Assembly: GCA_015234425.1 (NCBI GenBank)
Contig: JADGNE010000006.1
Span: 310,001-374,000, forward strand
DNA length: 64,000 bases
Direction: 5' to 3'
Origin: Devosia sp.
GTDB taxonomy: Bacteria > Pseudomonadota > Alphaproteobacteria > Rhizobiales > Devosiaceae
The notes under the pieces are model-generated. The model had not been told where the DNA came from, made no database searches, and worked only from the letters and a program-made list of their open reading frames with translations. Within the stretch, counting starts at the first letter, position 1; every line of letters begins with the position of its first letter. The position numbers were made by a program, and so were the translations under genes. This document shows positions 54,165 through 63,569 of this stretch, piece after piece.

Positions 54165-55577
54165 TTACCCAAAGATGCGCCAGGGTGTGGGCCAATGCGG
54201 TGCCGTGCCTGTGGATGCGAAAGTGACAAGTGCTTCGGACATTGCCTTGGCCAGGAGAGGAGCGCCGGGCGTTTCGACCGCCAATGGCACGCGGCTCAAG
54301 CTATTGAACACAAAGGGCTCATCGAAGCCGTGAGCGGCGCCAAGGCGGCCACCCTCAAAGTCGGGGACCCATTCGAACTGGTAGGCATAAGCCTGCCCCC
54401 CTGCAGCAATCTGGGTTTGCGCCGTTCGGACAGCAGGGTTGCGATAGATCGCCCGCGAGAGGAAAACTTCCTCCAGACCTGTCAGGGTGAGCAAGGGGAG
54501 CTCCGCCTCGAGCGCCGCAAGTTCAGCCTCGGCGTCGTTGGGATGAAAGCGCGCAATCGAAGCCAGTAGAGCCTCGCGCGTCGCTACTTCCGGCATCATG
54601 CCGAAGGCGTACCACATGCGCGCCTCGTCGCGGGTCCAGCCGACGACGATCTGGTGCTCGGCAAATGTGCCTGAGGCCAGTCCATCCAGCGGGTGACGCT
54701 GCAGGCTTGCCCCGTCATGCACAATGCCGAATGTGCGCCCGCCCGGAGCGTTTCTTTCGCCAAGATGGGTCGCGAGAACCTGGTCCTGGACGGCAAGGAT
54801 CGTCTCGATCGGCAAAGCTTCCAGCGCTGCCACATCGCATGCAGACACCCCAGCGCGCGCGAAAAAATCGCCTGCAAGCGCGCTCGCAGTGTCGGGCGCG
54901 ATGATGCGACTTGCCGGCCCGCTCATCAGCCAGGCGCGGCGGAAGAGATGTTTCACACCGTCGACGCCGAAGAGGGCGGCAATGGTGAAGGACCCGGACG
55001 ACATGCCAATGAGAGTGACATTGTCAGGATCGCCACCGAACGCCGCGATGTTGTCGTGAACCCAGCGAAGTGCTGCAATAAAATCGAGCATGCCCCGATT
55101 GGCCGCAGCATATTCTGCGCCGAACTTTTCCCCGAGATGGAGAAAGCCCAAGGCCCCGACGCGCATATTCGGACGCACCAGAACGACGTCGCCCTGCCCC
55201 GTAAACCCCGGCTCGTCGTGGAATGTCCCATGGGCGGAACCGGTCTGAAATCCGCCGCCAAAGGCATGGACAAGCACAGGCCGCCGCTTATCGTCTGCAG
55301 CCGGCGTATAGATGTTGAGATTGAGGCAGTCCTCGCCTGTGTCGAAACCATCGCCTTTGGGCGCCCAATCGGGCATGGCACGACGCAGCTGCGGCGGCGC
55401 AAAACCGACCTTGGTGGCGTCCACAAGGCCTGCATGTGCAAGGGGCACAGGCGGCTTGAAGCGCCGGGAACCGATCGCTGGTTCTGCATAGGATATGCCC
55501 AGGAAGCGGTCACCCTCAGGCGTCCGCAGCCCGCGATAAATGGCATTTCCGCTGGCGATGTCGATAAAGGAAGTCAT
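54165..55577 (-). CDS. Carboxylesterase, type B family
   Basis: 470 aa alpha/beta-hydrolase without a signal peptide. Type-B features: GEDCLNLNIYTPAADD, the oxyanion segment VLVHAFGGGFQTGSAHG, nucleophile Ser in the GMSSGSF elbow (GxSxG; usually GESAGG) and C-terminal His in GAAHGFDEPFVF. ATG at 55575-55577 overlaps the upstream ATPase stop (ATGA). It is last in the importer operon headed by the AtuA genes, so it is probably a cytosolic esterase for the imported compound. Confidence 0.88.
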   Translation of the reverse strand: MTSFIDIASGNAIYRGLRTPEGDRFLGISYAEPAIGSRRFKPPVPLAHAGLVDATKVGFAPPQLRRAMPDWAPKGDGFDTGEDCLNLNIYTPAADDKRRPVLVHAFGGGFQTGSAHGTFHDEPGFTGQGDVVLVRPNMRVGALGFLHLGEKFGAEYAAANRGMLDFIAALRWVHDNIAAFGGDPDNVTLIGMSSGSFTIAALFGVDGVKHLFRRAWLMSGPASRIIAPDTASALAGDFFARAGVSACDVAALEALPIETILAVQDQVLATHLGERNAPGGRTFGIVHDGASLQRHPLDGLASGTFAEHQIVVGWTRDEARMWYAFGMMPEVATREALLASIARFHPNDAEAELAALEAELPLLTLTGLEEVFLSRAIYRNPAVRTAQTQIAAGGQAYAYQFEWVPDFEGGRLGAAHGFDEPFVFNSLSRVPLAVETPGAPLLAKAMSEALVTFASTGTAPHWPTPWRIFG

Positions 55578-56518
55578 GCCGCGATTGGTCCGTCGAGTAA
55601 ATGGCAGGCCGCCTTCTGGCCTGAACCGAGGTCCCGCATGGCCGGCTTTTCGACGGCGCAACGATCAAAGGCGTGGGGACAGCGCGTGCGGAAAGCGCAG
55701 CCGCTGGGCACCGCATGAGCGGATGGGATTTCGCCCTTGAGCTTGGCGCGCTTGCCATCGCCCTTGCCGGGCGCGGACGCCATAAGCGCCTTCGTATAGG
55801 GGTGCGCGGCGCCACCATAGATGGCATCGCGCGGTCCCTGTTCGACGATCTCGCCCAGATACATGACAGCGATCTCATCGCACATGAACTGGACGACGCG
55901 CAGATCGTGCGAAATGAACAGCATGGTTGTGCCATGCCGGTCCTGCAGATCGCGCATGAGGTTGAGCACCTGCGCTTGTACCGAAACGTCGAGCGCGCTC
56001 ACCGGTTCGTCGGCGACGATCAGCTCCGGATTGGTGGAAAGCGCCCGGGCAATGGCGATACGCTGGCGCTGGCCACAGGAGAATTCATGCGGATATCGGT
56101 CGAGGGCCGTCCGGGGCAGACTGACCTCGGCAAGGAGCCGCTCGGCAGTCCGGAGCTGTTCATCTGGGCTGCCGATGCCATGCACCAGCTGCGGTTCGAC
56201 CAACGTGTCCCTGACGCTCATGCGCGGGTTGAGCGATCCAAACGGATCCTGGAAAATCATCTGCATATGCCGCCGTTCGGCACGCAGATCGCCGGAGGAG
56301 AGATTGGCCAGATCCTTGCCACGGAAGCGGATGGATCCGGCTGTCGGCTCGACGAGACGCAGCACCAGCCGGGCAGTGGTCGACTTGCCCGAACCGGACT
56401 CGCCGACGAGGCCGAAGGTCTTGCCACGCTGGATCGAAAAGCTGACATCCCGCACGGCCTTGACCAACTTGAAGGTTTTCGAAAGGCCAGCAACGCTGAG
56501 CATGGTTTCGGTGGTCAT
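55574..56518 (-). CDS. Peptide-type ABC importer ATPase (OppF-like)
   Basis: 314 aa. Walker [17 protein letters not shown] near residue 40, signature FSCGQRQRIAIARAL (the usual second Gly is Cys), Walker [14 protein letters not shown]. The extension CAFRTRCPHAFDRC follows. The ATG overlaps the OppD stop (ATGA) and its stop overlaps the esterase start. Confidence 0.91.
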   Translation of the reverse strand: MTTETMLSVAGLSKTFKLVKAVRDVSFSIQRGKTFGLVGESGSGKSTTARLVLRLVEPTAGSIRFRGKDLANLSSGDLRAERRHMQMIFQDPFGSLNPRMSVRDTLVEPQLVHGIGSPDEQLRTAERLLAEVSLPRTALDRYPHEFSCGQRQRIAIARALSTNPELIVADEPVSALDVSVQAQVLNLMRDLQDRHGTTMLFISHDLRVVQFMCDEIAVMYLGEIVEQGPRDAIYGGAAHPYTKALMASAPGKGDGKRAKLKGEIPSAHAVPSGCAFRTRCPHAFDRCAVEKPAMRDLGSGQKAACHLLDGPIAA

Positions 56519-57534
56519 TGGGCGGCCTCCAGCGGGTACCAGCAGCGCACATCGGAACGGATATGTGCTTCCAAGGCAGGCCGCGTCTGGCACTTCGCAT
56601 CGGCGCGGCTGCAGCGGGGCGCAAAGCGACAGCCCTGAGGCCACTGCCCCACCGGCGGCACCGTCCCGAGGATCGGGGTCAAACGCGTACGGTTATCATC
56701 ATGGCCGGGCACGGCGTCGATCAAGCCACGTGCATAGGGATGGGCCGGGCTGCGCACGACATCGGCACTGAGGCCGCGCTCCACCACGTCACCGGCGTAC
56801 ATGACGACGGCGCGGTCGCAGAAATCGCCCACGACTTCGAGGTCATGCGTGATGAACAGCATGGCCAGGTTCAGCTCGCGCCGCATGTCGTCGAGCAGGT
56901 CCAGGACCTGAGCCTGGATGGTCACGTCGAGCGCCGTGGTCGGTTCGTCGGCGATAATGAGAGACGGACCGCAGGAAATGGCGAGAGCGATCATCACACG
57001 CTGGCGCATGCCGCCCGAAAGCTCATGCACATAGCCTTTGAGAATATCGCGCGCGCGCGGAATGCCGACGCGGTCGAGCAACTCGGCGGCACGATCAGTT
57101 GCGGCTGCGTGGCTGAGGCCAAGATTATGCCGCAGCGTATCGGTCATCTGCCGGCCGATGCTGAGCGTCGGGTGGAGCGCCGTCATCGGCTCCTGGAAGA
57201 TGAACCCCATATGGCGGCCGCAGAGTTTGCGGCGTTCCTTCGGTGGCAGGCCGGAAATGGGCGTGCCATTGAGGATGATGGTCCCACCGATTTCGGCATT
57301 GTCCGGTGCGATGCCCATGATGGCACTGGCGGTAATCGACTTGCCGCAGCCGCTCTCTCCCACCAGCGCGACGGCTTCGCCCTTGGCGATGGAAAAGGAC
57401 ACATCGGTGACGATAGGCAAGAGGCCATCGGCATTGCGGAAGCCAAGGCTGAGATCCTTGACCTCGAGCACGATATCACGGGCGGTTGCCGGCTGGACCG
57501 GAGGCGTCTGCAGTGAAGCTGATTGCGCGGTCAT
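56515..57534 (-). CDS. Peptide-type ABC importer ATPase (OppD-like)
   Basis: 339 aa. Walker [17 protein letters not shown] near residue 55, signature [15 protein letters not shown], Walker [14 protein letters not shown], and the cysteine-containing extension [14 protein letters not shown]. Overlaps the upstream permease by 4 bp and the OppF gene by 4 bp. Confidence 0.91.
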   Translation of the reverse strand: MTAQSASLQTPPVQPATARDIVLEVKDLSLGFRNADGLLPIVTDVSFSIAKGEAVALVGESGCGKSITASAIMGIAPDNAEIGGTIILNGTPISGLPPKERRKLCGRHMGFIFQEPMTALHPTLSIGRQMTDTLRHNLGLSHAAATDRAAELLDRVGIPRARDILKGYVHELSGGMRQRVMIALAISCGPSLIIADEPTTALDVTIQAQVLDLLDDMRRELNLAMLFITHDLEVVGDFCDRAVVMYAGDVVERGLSADVVRSPAHPYARGLIDAVPGHDDNRTRLTPILGTVPPVGQWPQGCRFAPRCSRADAKCQTRPALEAHIRSDVRCWYPLEAAQ

Positions 57535-58475
57535 TGGTAACGAATCCGGGGATCGAGCAGGGCGTAGATGAGGTCGATGATAAGGTTGAGCACCGCCAGG
57601 ATCAGCGAGATGGTGAGCACCCCACCTTCAACCAGAGGGTAGTCCCGCCGGCCGACGGCTTCGACCAGCATGCGGCCCAGGCCCGGCAGCGCGAAGATGA
57701 TCTCGATGGCAACGGCACCACCGAGCATATAGCCCGCCGAGAGCCCGGCCACCGTCACCACAGGCATGGCCGCGGTGCGCATGGCATAGCTGCCGATCAC
57801 CTTGCTTTCGGGCAGGCCCTGGGCACGGGCCGTGGTGATATAGGGCTCGTTGAGCACGTCGAGCATGGACGAGCGCATCATGCGCGTCATCAGCGCTGAC
57901 TGGCGCACCCCGAGGGCAAGCGCTGGCAGGAAAATAGTGGCGCCAAAGGCGATGATGCCGGCGTCGGGCGGGTTGTATCCGGCGACGGGAAACCAGCGCA
58001 GAGTCACGGCAAAGACGAAGATCAGCAGCAGCGCGAACCAGAACTCCGGCAGCGAAATTCCGAGCACCGCCGTGGTCACAACACCGCGGTCGATCGGCTT
58101 GTTGCGGTTCATCGCCGAGATCAGACCCATCGAAACGCCGATGGCAACGGCGAGCGCAAGCGCCACAAGTGTCAGCAACAGGGTCACGCTGACATAGCGC
58201 GGGATCACCTGCATCACCGGTTCGCGGAAGAAGATCGAGTTGCCCAGATCGAGGGTGACAATGCCCTTGAGCCAGATCAGGAACTGGACCCAGATCGGCT
58301 CATTGAGGCCGAGCTGCGTGCGCAGCGCCTCGATCTGTTCGGGCGTCGCCTGGTCGCCCAGCATCATGCCGGCCGGATCACCCGGCGACAGGCGCAGAAG
58401 CAGGAAAACGAGGATCAGCGGCACGAAGATCGTGGGCAGAATCAGAAGGAAACGCTTGAAAAGATAGCGCAGCAT
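57531..58475 (-). CDS. Peptide-type ABC importer permease (DppB-like)
   Basis: 314 aa. It starts MLRYLFKRFLLILPTIFVPL, the canonical DppB beginning; the EAA loop is YITTARAQGLPESKVIGSYAMRTA and the end [13 protein letters not shown]. The ATG at 58473-58475 is preferred to a longer frame because it begins at that motif. It is 1 bp from the DppC gene upstream. Confidence 0.91.
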   Translation of the reverse strand: MLRYLFKRFLLILPTIFVPLILVFLLLRLSPGDPAGMMLGDQATPEQIEALRTQLGLNEPIWVQFLIWLKGIVTLDLGNSIFFREPVMQVIPRYVSVTLLLTLVALALAVAIGVSMGLISAMNRNKPIDRGVVTTAVLGISLPEFWFALLLIFVFAVTLRWFPVAGYNPPDAGIIAFGATIFLPALALGVRQSALMTRMMRSSMLDVLNEPYITTARAQGLPESKVIGSYAMRTAAMPVVTVAGLSAGYMLGGAVAIEIIFALPGLGRMLVEAVGRRDYPLVEGGVLTISLILAVLNLIIDLIYALLDPRIRYQ

Positions 58476-58476
58476 G

Positions 58477-59379
58477 TCAGCGCCTCCGGGCCAGGCGCGG
58501 ATCAAGGATGTCGCGCAGGCTGTCGCCCAACAGATTGAGGGCAAGAATGGTGAACATCAGGGCGAGACCCGGGAACAGCACGATCCAGGGCGCCTGGGAG
58601 ATATAATTGCGGGCCTCGGTCAGGGCATTGCCCCAGCTCAGCTCCTTGGGACCGATACCCACGCCGATAAAGCTCAGACCCGCTTCCCCCAGAACAGCCG
58701 CCGAAAAGATGAAGGAGGCCTGCACCAGGATGGGCGAGCTGACGGCGGGAAGAATATAGCGGGTGAAAAGGCGCAGCGTCGGCACGCCAACCGAGCGTGC
58801 AGCCTCGATCATCTGCAACTCACGCACGACCAGCACCTGTCCGCGCACAACGCGCAGCGACGGGGCGATCAGGACGATCGAGAGCGAGGTGATCACCGTT
58901 GTCATGGACGGGCCCATGATGCCTGCGGCTGCAGTCGCCAGAACGATGCCTGGGAAAGCCATCAGACCGTCGACAAAGCGCATCAGCACCACGTCGACCT
59001 GACGATAAAAACCGGAAATCGCGCCGAGAATGACAGCCACGGACATGGAAATGACCGTGACGATGAGCCCGACAAGCAGGGATGTGCGCGCACCATGCAC
59101 GACCATCTTGAACATGTCGCGGCCCAGATTGTCCGTGCCGAAAACATGCTCGGCGCCGGGCGGAATGAACCGGTCGGCAGGGCTGACCTTGAGCGGATTG
59201 CCCGGTGCCAGGAGAGGCGCCAGAACCGCGGAAAGGGAAATGATGACCAGGATGGCAATGGAGATCATTGCCGTCCGATTGGCCAGAAGCCTCTGCCAGA
59301 CCGATTTATTGGTGGTGGCGAAGGTCTCTCCGCCACCATCGGTCAGGCGCTCGTTATCTGTCGCCTGCGTCATGCTCAT
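58477..59379 (-). CDS. Peptide-type ABC importer permease (DppC-like)
   Basis: 300 aa. A polar N-terminal tail of about 35 residues precedes the first membrane segment (ISIAILVIISLSAVLAPLLA). The DppC signature is VFGTDNLGRDMFKMVVHGAR and the EAA loop is IEAARSVGVPTLRLFTRYILP; the end is LLGDSLRDILDPRLARR. It is 3 bp from the binding-protein stop. Confidence 0.91.
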   Translation of the reverse strand: MSMTQATDNERLTDGGGETFATTNKSVWQRLLANRTAMISIAILVIISLSAVLAPLLAPGNPLKVSPADRFIPPGAEHVFGTDNLGRDMFKMVVHGARTSLLVGLIVTVISMSVAVILGAISGFYRQVDVVLMRFVDGLMAFPGIVLATAAAGIMGPSMTTVITSLSIVLIAPSLRVVRGQVLVVRELQMIEAARSVGVPTLRLFTRYILPAVSSPILVQASFIFSAAVLGEAGLSFIGVGIGPKELSWGNALTEARNYISQAPWIVLFPGLALMFTILALNLLGDSLRDILDPRLARRR

Positions 59380-59382
59380 CTG

Positions 59383-60952
59383 TCAGTTCTGGGCCGGCGG
59401 AGCGACGTTGTAGAGGTCGTAGCCGCGCGAGGGCACGCGGGCCGGATTACCGACACCCGCACGGATGCCATACATGTTGGATTCCGTGCCGTACTTGATC
59501 CAGGGGAACTGGTCATAGGCCAGGGCATGGACCTTTTCGAACAGGGCCTTGCGCTCGTCCGCATCAATGGTCGAGGCGAGCTTGTCCATCAGCTCCATCT
59601 TTTCCGGATCCGTCCAGAAGCCGGGATAGGTGGCGTTGAGGAAAGCGATCGAGGTCGGATCGACATAGGTCGGCAGGAAGCTCGAGAAGGCGTCCATCTG
59701 GGCAGCGTCGGCGCGGGCCTGGATGTAATTGGCCATCGGCGATTCCACGATCTCGACATTGATCCCATATTCTTCGAGCTGCTGGGATGCAGTGATCGCG
59801 GGCAGGAAGTGCTTCTGGTACTGCTCGGAGGCCACCAGCCAGCGGATCGGCTCGCCATTGTAGTTCGACGCAGCGAGATATTGCTTCACCTTGTCGGGGT
59901 TGGGCGTGCCAAAGCCTTCAGGAACGCCTGCCGTGGTGTACCAGAAGGAGTTGTTGTCCGGGATCCAGCTCGGGTCGAGCGTGTAGAAGTCCGGATTGCC
60001 CACCGAGGCGAGCATGATCGGCTCCATCTCGAGCGCGTAGTAGATGGCCCGGCGCAGATTGACGTCTGCCATCACGCCATCCTTGGTGTTGAGCACCACA
60101 GCCAGGGACTGGTTGTTGGGCACAACGACGGCTTCGGTGTTCGGATCGTTCTGCAGCGCGTCGTAGAAGTCGGTCGGCAGCTCCATGGCGATGTCGATCT
60201 CGCCGGTGATCAGGCTGTCGCGACGCACCGAGGCTTCGGGCATCAGACGCAGATTGATCACGTCGGCATAGGCATGCTTGGCGCCCGAAAACGCGGAAGT
60301 CGGGGCGCTCACGCTCTGGTAGTCATCCCAACGGGTGAGAACAGCGCCTTGGTCGGGACGATATTCGGACAGCACATAGGGGCCGGTGCAATCGAGGCCA
60401 CGAGTGGCTTCTGTGGGCGAGGCACCTTCGAGCGAAGCGCTCGACATGATCACGGCCTGTGCGCCAGCCAGAAGACCCGGCACGATCGGTGATGCGGTCG
60501 CCAGCTCGAGCACGACGGTGTTCGTATCGGGCGCCGTGATGGCGGTCACGATGTTCTTGAACGCCGCGCCAATACCGGCGGACTCGCGGAAGCGTTCGAG
60601 CGAAGCCACAACGTCTGCCGAGCTCAACTCTGCGCCGGAGTGGAACTTGAGGCCCTGACGAATTGCGATGGTGAGGGTCTTGCCGTCATCACTATAGGAC
60701 GCTGTCGGCCAACATCGGCTGCGGCGTCCAGCTTTCGTCGGTGGCGAACAGCGATTCACAGGCGATGCCTGCGGTCATCCAGTTGACACCGAAGGTGGTC
60801 ACGACCGGATCGGGCGACGGAGCCATCTGGGAGATACCTACGCGCAGCGTTCCGCCGCGTTCCAGCTCCTGCGCCAGAGCCGGCTGTGCTGCGATGACTG
60901 CAAGCGACGCGCCTGTCAGCAGCAGATTGCGCATTTTTGTCTTCCTCAACAT
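59383..60952 (-). pseudogene. Peptide-type ABC substrate-binding protein (SBP_bac_5), single-base frameshift
   Basis: The start ATG 60950-60952 has GGGAGG upstream and begins a good signal peptide (MLRKTKMRNLLLTGASLAVI ending QPALAQ). The frame reads GGTLRVGISQMAPSPDPVVT through WTPQPMLADSVL and stops at TAG 60692-60694. The remainder continues in the next frame as YSDDGKTLTIAIRQGLKFHS through to the stop at 59383, a normal class-5 binding protein. The total of 1570 bp is one base over a multiple of three, so one base has been gained between about 60697 and 60709. An otherwise intact gene with a single indel could be a sequencing error or a fresh mutation. It would disable the importer whose other genes look intact. 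Confidence 0.85.
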
Positions 60953-60971
60953 TTCTCTTCCTCCCTGTCCC

Positions 60972-61352
60972 TTATGGGACCTTTTGCATTTCAGCCCCAG
61001 GCGGCGTGCCCGTGACCATCTCGTCCTGCACCTGGACATCCATCCCGAGCACCAGATAGCTCAGGCACTTGCCGTGCGTATCGATCGCAAGGCTGGAATT
61101 CACACCGCCTTCGAGAGCGTCCTCGATGACGAAATTGAGCGCATGGAGCTGGGCCAGCTCATAACGTCGAACCTCTGTCACGCCGCGATGGGCGAACAGT
61201 TCGGCAACCCGCTCGGCCGTCACCTGGTCCCGAAGGACCGGCCAGTGTTTCTCATCGAAGGCGATGATGTTGACGTTGAGCCTGTTGCCCTTATCGCCGG
61301 ATCGGCCATGCGCGATGGCGTGAAGTTTTGTCACCTGCACCGTCGCGTTCAT
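60972..61352 (-). CDS. AtuA C-terminal-domain protein (split subunit)
   Basis: 126 aa. MNATVQVTKLHAIAHGRSGDKGN is characteristic of the small domain that follows DUF1446 in AtuA (the form H.R.GDKGN). The continuation has LHALNFVIEDALEGGVNSSL and the tail DMQVQ-like VQVQDEM. It is encoded as a separate protein, starting inside the AtuA stop by a 4-bp overlap, so the two polypeptides are likely a coupled complex. Function unknown beyond its association with acyclic terpene utilisation genes in other bacteria. Confidence 0.8.
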   Translation of the reverse strand: MNATVQVTKLHAIAHGRSGDKGNRLNVNIIAFDEKHWPVLRDQVTAERVAELFAHRGVTEVRRYELAQLHALNFVIEDALEGGVNSSLAIDTHGKCLSYLVLGMDVQVQDEMVTGTPPGAEMQKVP

Positions 61353-62713
61353 GGCGTTCCACCGGCGAAAGAAAAGCTGGGATGAACCAGGCGGCGCGGC
61401 ACGAGATGGGACAGCGTGCGAACACGTGGACGCACGCTCTGTCTCACACCGCCGCCCCCGGCTGGACCGCAGCAATACAGCGCGTTCACCTCTTGGGCAG
61501 CACGTTCGACATCACGCTGGTTGGCCGAAGCGAAGGCGAAACGAACGCGATAGTCCCCGGCGCCGGTGTCGGAGTAATCGAACAGCAGGTCACCCTCATC
61601 ACTGTCGAAAGCGCTGACCGTGCCGATGATGTCGGCGCGATGGCGCAGGGCGAGCCCGCGGCGCAGAATGCGCTCATTGATCGTGGTCACCGCCAGACGC
61701 GCCCGGGCCAGTGCATTGGGGCCGGCGTAGGAAATCTCCGCTTCGCCGAGCCAGTCGCCGTAAAAGCCGACAGTGGCCTTGAGGCATTCCGGCGCAGCAT
61801 GGCCGCGGGCCCCGCTGACCTGCACCCGGTCGGGCCCGAGCTGCGAGAGCTGGACGCCGGTGATATCGAGCGTAACGTCCGGCGTCAGATAGCTGGCGGG
61901 GTCGTGGATCTCATAGAGAAGCTGTTCCTTGACCGTGCGCAGGTCGACAAGACCGCCCGTCCCTTCAGCCTTGGTGATGACAAAGCTGCCATCTGCTTCC
62001 ACTTCAGCAATCGGGAACCCGATATTGGCCGTGTCGGGCACATCCTTGCGGCCGGGATCGGCGAAGAACCCGCCTGTCACCTGCGAACCGCATTCGAGCA
62101 GGTGCCCCACAAGCGTGCCGGCCGCCATGCGATCGAGATCGGCCCAGTCCCAGCCGAAATGGGCAACCAATGGTCCCAGAGCCAAAGCGGGGTCAGCGAC
62201 ACGACCGGTCACGACGATCTGGGCGCCCGCCTTGATCGCCTCGGCAATTGGCGCGGCTCCGATATAGGCGTTGATGGCGATGATCTCGCCGTCGATCTCG
62301 GGCAGGCGGCTGTCGCCTTCCCACCGCTCGGTCGCGTCGAGGTCGATCTTGCCGGTCAAATCATCCCCGCAGACGATCGCAATGCGCAGGTCTCCGAGCC
62401 CGAGCCGGTCGGCGATGGACTGGATCGCCTTCGCGGCAGCGGGCGGGTTGGCCTGGCCGAAATTGCCGACAATGGTGATCCCGGCGGTGACGCACTGGGC
62501 GAGGATGGGTTCGAGGAATTCTTCCAAAAGAGGCTCGTAGCCCTTCGAGGGATCCTGGCGGCGAGCGATGTGGCCAAGGGCCAACGTGCGTTCTCCAAGG
62601 GTCTCGAAAATAAGCGCGCCACCCGAACCGGCGGCGGCAATCGCCGCAACGACCGACTGCGGCGCGTCGACACGATCACCCGAAAAACCAGCGCCACAAC
62701 CGATACGAAACAA
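61349..62713 (-). CDS. AtuA-family (DUF1446) protein
   Basis: 454 aa. RIGCGAGFSGDRVDAPQSVV at the N-terminus is the family hallmark, then GGALIFETLGERTLAL, GNFGQANPPAAAKAI, VTGRVADPALALGPLVAHFGW and GGFFADPGRKDV. The family is required for acyclic terpene degradation in pseudomonads; its chemistry is not established. Here the gene heads an operon with the small C-terminal-domain protein, a peptide-type importer and a carboxylesterase, and is divergent from a GntR regulator across a 26-bp palindrome. Confidence 0.87.
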   Translation of the reverse strand: MFRIGCGAGFSGDRVDAPQSVVAAIAAAGSGGALIFETLGERTLALGHIARRQDPSKGYEPLLEEFLEPILAQCVTAGITIVGNFGQANPPAAAKAIQSIADRLGLGDLRIAIVCGDDLTGKIDLDATERWEGDSRLPEIDGEIIAINAYIGAAPIAEAIKAGAQIVVTGRVADPALALGPLVAHFGWDWADLDRMAAGTLVGHLLECGSQVTGGFFADPGRKDVPDTANIGFPIAEVEADGSFVITKAEGTGGLVDLRTVKEQLLYEIHDPASYLTPDVTLDITGVQLSQLGPDRVQVSGARGHAAPECLKATVGFYGDWLGEAEISYAGPNALARARLAVTTINERILRRGLALRHRADIIGTVSAFDSDEGDLLFDYSDTGAGDYRVRFAFASANQRDVERAAQEVNALYCCGPAGGGGVRQSVRPRVRTLSHLVPRRLVHPSFSFAGGTP

Positions 62714-62743
62714 TTAGACCCCTCCCGTGATCGGCAGAATCAT

Positions 62744-62769
62744 CGTTACCATTATCGATAATGTCAACG
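62744..62769. promoter_or_regulatory. 26-bp palindromic operator between AtuA operon and GntR gene
   Basis: Core ATTATCGATAAT (62751-62762) is a perfect palindrome. Flanking arms CGTTACC (62744-62750) and GTCAACG (62763-62769) pair at five of seven positions. It is 31 bp upstream of the AtuA start and in the divergent gap with the GntR/FCD gene. AACGATTATTGT (62766-62777) adds another half-like copy. It is the best operator candidate in the window. Confidence 0.8.
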
Positions 62770-62830
62770 ATTATTGTCTGTGCGTGTTGCTTGGGCTATC
62801 TTGGCGGCGCAGAAGCTACGGAGCCGTGCA

Positions 62831-63508
62831 TTGAATTCCCTCGCAAAAGTCGCGCCGGACCAGTCGAAAAGCTGGGATTTCGTCTACCGCGAACTCCAGC
62901 GGCAGATCATCGCCGGGCAGCTGCGGCCGCGCGAAAGGCTGGTCGAAGACGAGATCATGGCGCGCACCGAGGCCACGCGGCATGCAGTCCGCAAGGCGTT
63001 TGACGAGCTTGAGCGCATGGGGCTTGTTGTCCGCCAGCCGAACAAGGGCGTGCAGGTGCGGGACTATTCGATCACCGAGATCGAGGAGCTTTACGAGATC
63101 CGCGAATGCCTCGAGTTGCGCGCCGCCGCTCGATTCTCCCGACCTGCAGACCAGGCGCTGGTAGACCAGTTGACCGAAATTGCCAGCCAACATCGCGACG
63201 CCTCACGCGCCCAGCGCTTTGGCGAGGTTTTTTCGCTCAACAACGATTTCCATGAAGTGCTCTATCGGTCAGCAGGCAACCAGCAACTGGCGGACGCGAT
63301 ATTGCACTACACCTTCGCGACCCATCCGATACGCACCCGTGCCTTCCCCAATGAAGAACTGCGCGAGATCGCCATCACCGAGCATTTCGCCATGATCGAC
63401 GCCATTACCCGCGGCGAGGGCCAGCGGCTGGGTGAGCTAATTCACAGCCACATCACTCGCCCCAAGGAGTTCTACCTCCGCGCCACCTACATCCAGGACT
63501 CGCTCTGA
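62831..63508 (+). CDS. GntR-family regulator (FCD domain)
   Basis: 225 aa from TTG 62831, which has GGAG 7 nt upstream; a TTG at 62774 would begin within 5 bp of the palindrome. Winged helix: YRELQRQIIAGQLRPRERLV, EDEIMARTEATRHAVRKAF, DELERMGLVVRQPNKGVQVR. FCD domain: EIEELYEIRECLELRAAARF, FSLNNDFHEVLYRSAGNQQL, FAMIDAITRGEG. Divergent from AtuA; likely represses that operon through the palindrome at 62744-62769. Confidence 0.87.
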   Translation: MNSLAKVAPDQSKSWDFVYRELQRQIIAGQLRPRERLVEDEIMARTEATRHAVRKAFDELERMGLVVRQPNKGVQVRDYSITEIEELYEIRECLELRAAARFSRPADQALVDQLTEIASQHRDASRAQRFGEVFSLNNDFHEVLYRSAGNQQLADAILHYTFATHPIRTRAFPNEELREIAITEHFAMIDAITRGEGQRLGELIHSHITRPKEFYLRATYIQDSL

Positions 63509-63569
63509 TCGGGTGACGCTCGCAGGCAAGGCAGCCCGCGAGTGCAGATTTGCCGGTGCTGCGCGCCCG

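Noticed and set aside
58474..60492. 672-codon open frame on the plus strand opposite the DppC and binding-protein genes
   Set aside because: Antisense shadow; it crosses two clear minus-strand genes and has no recognisable domain.
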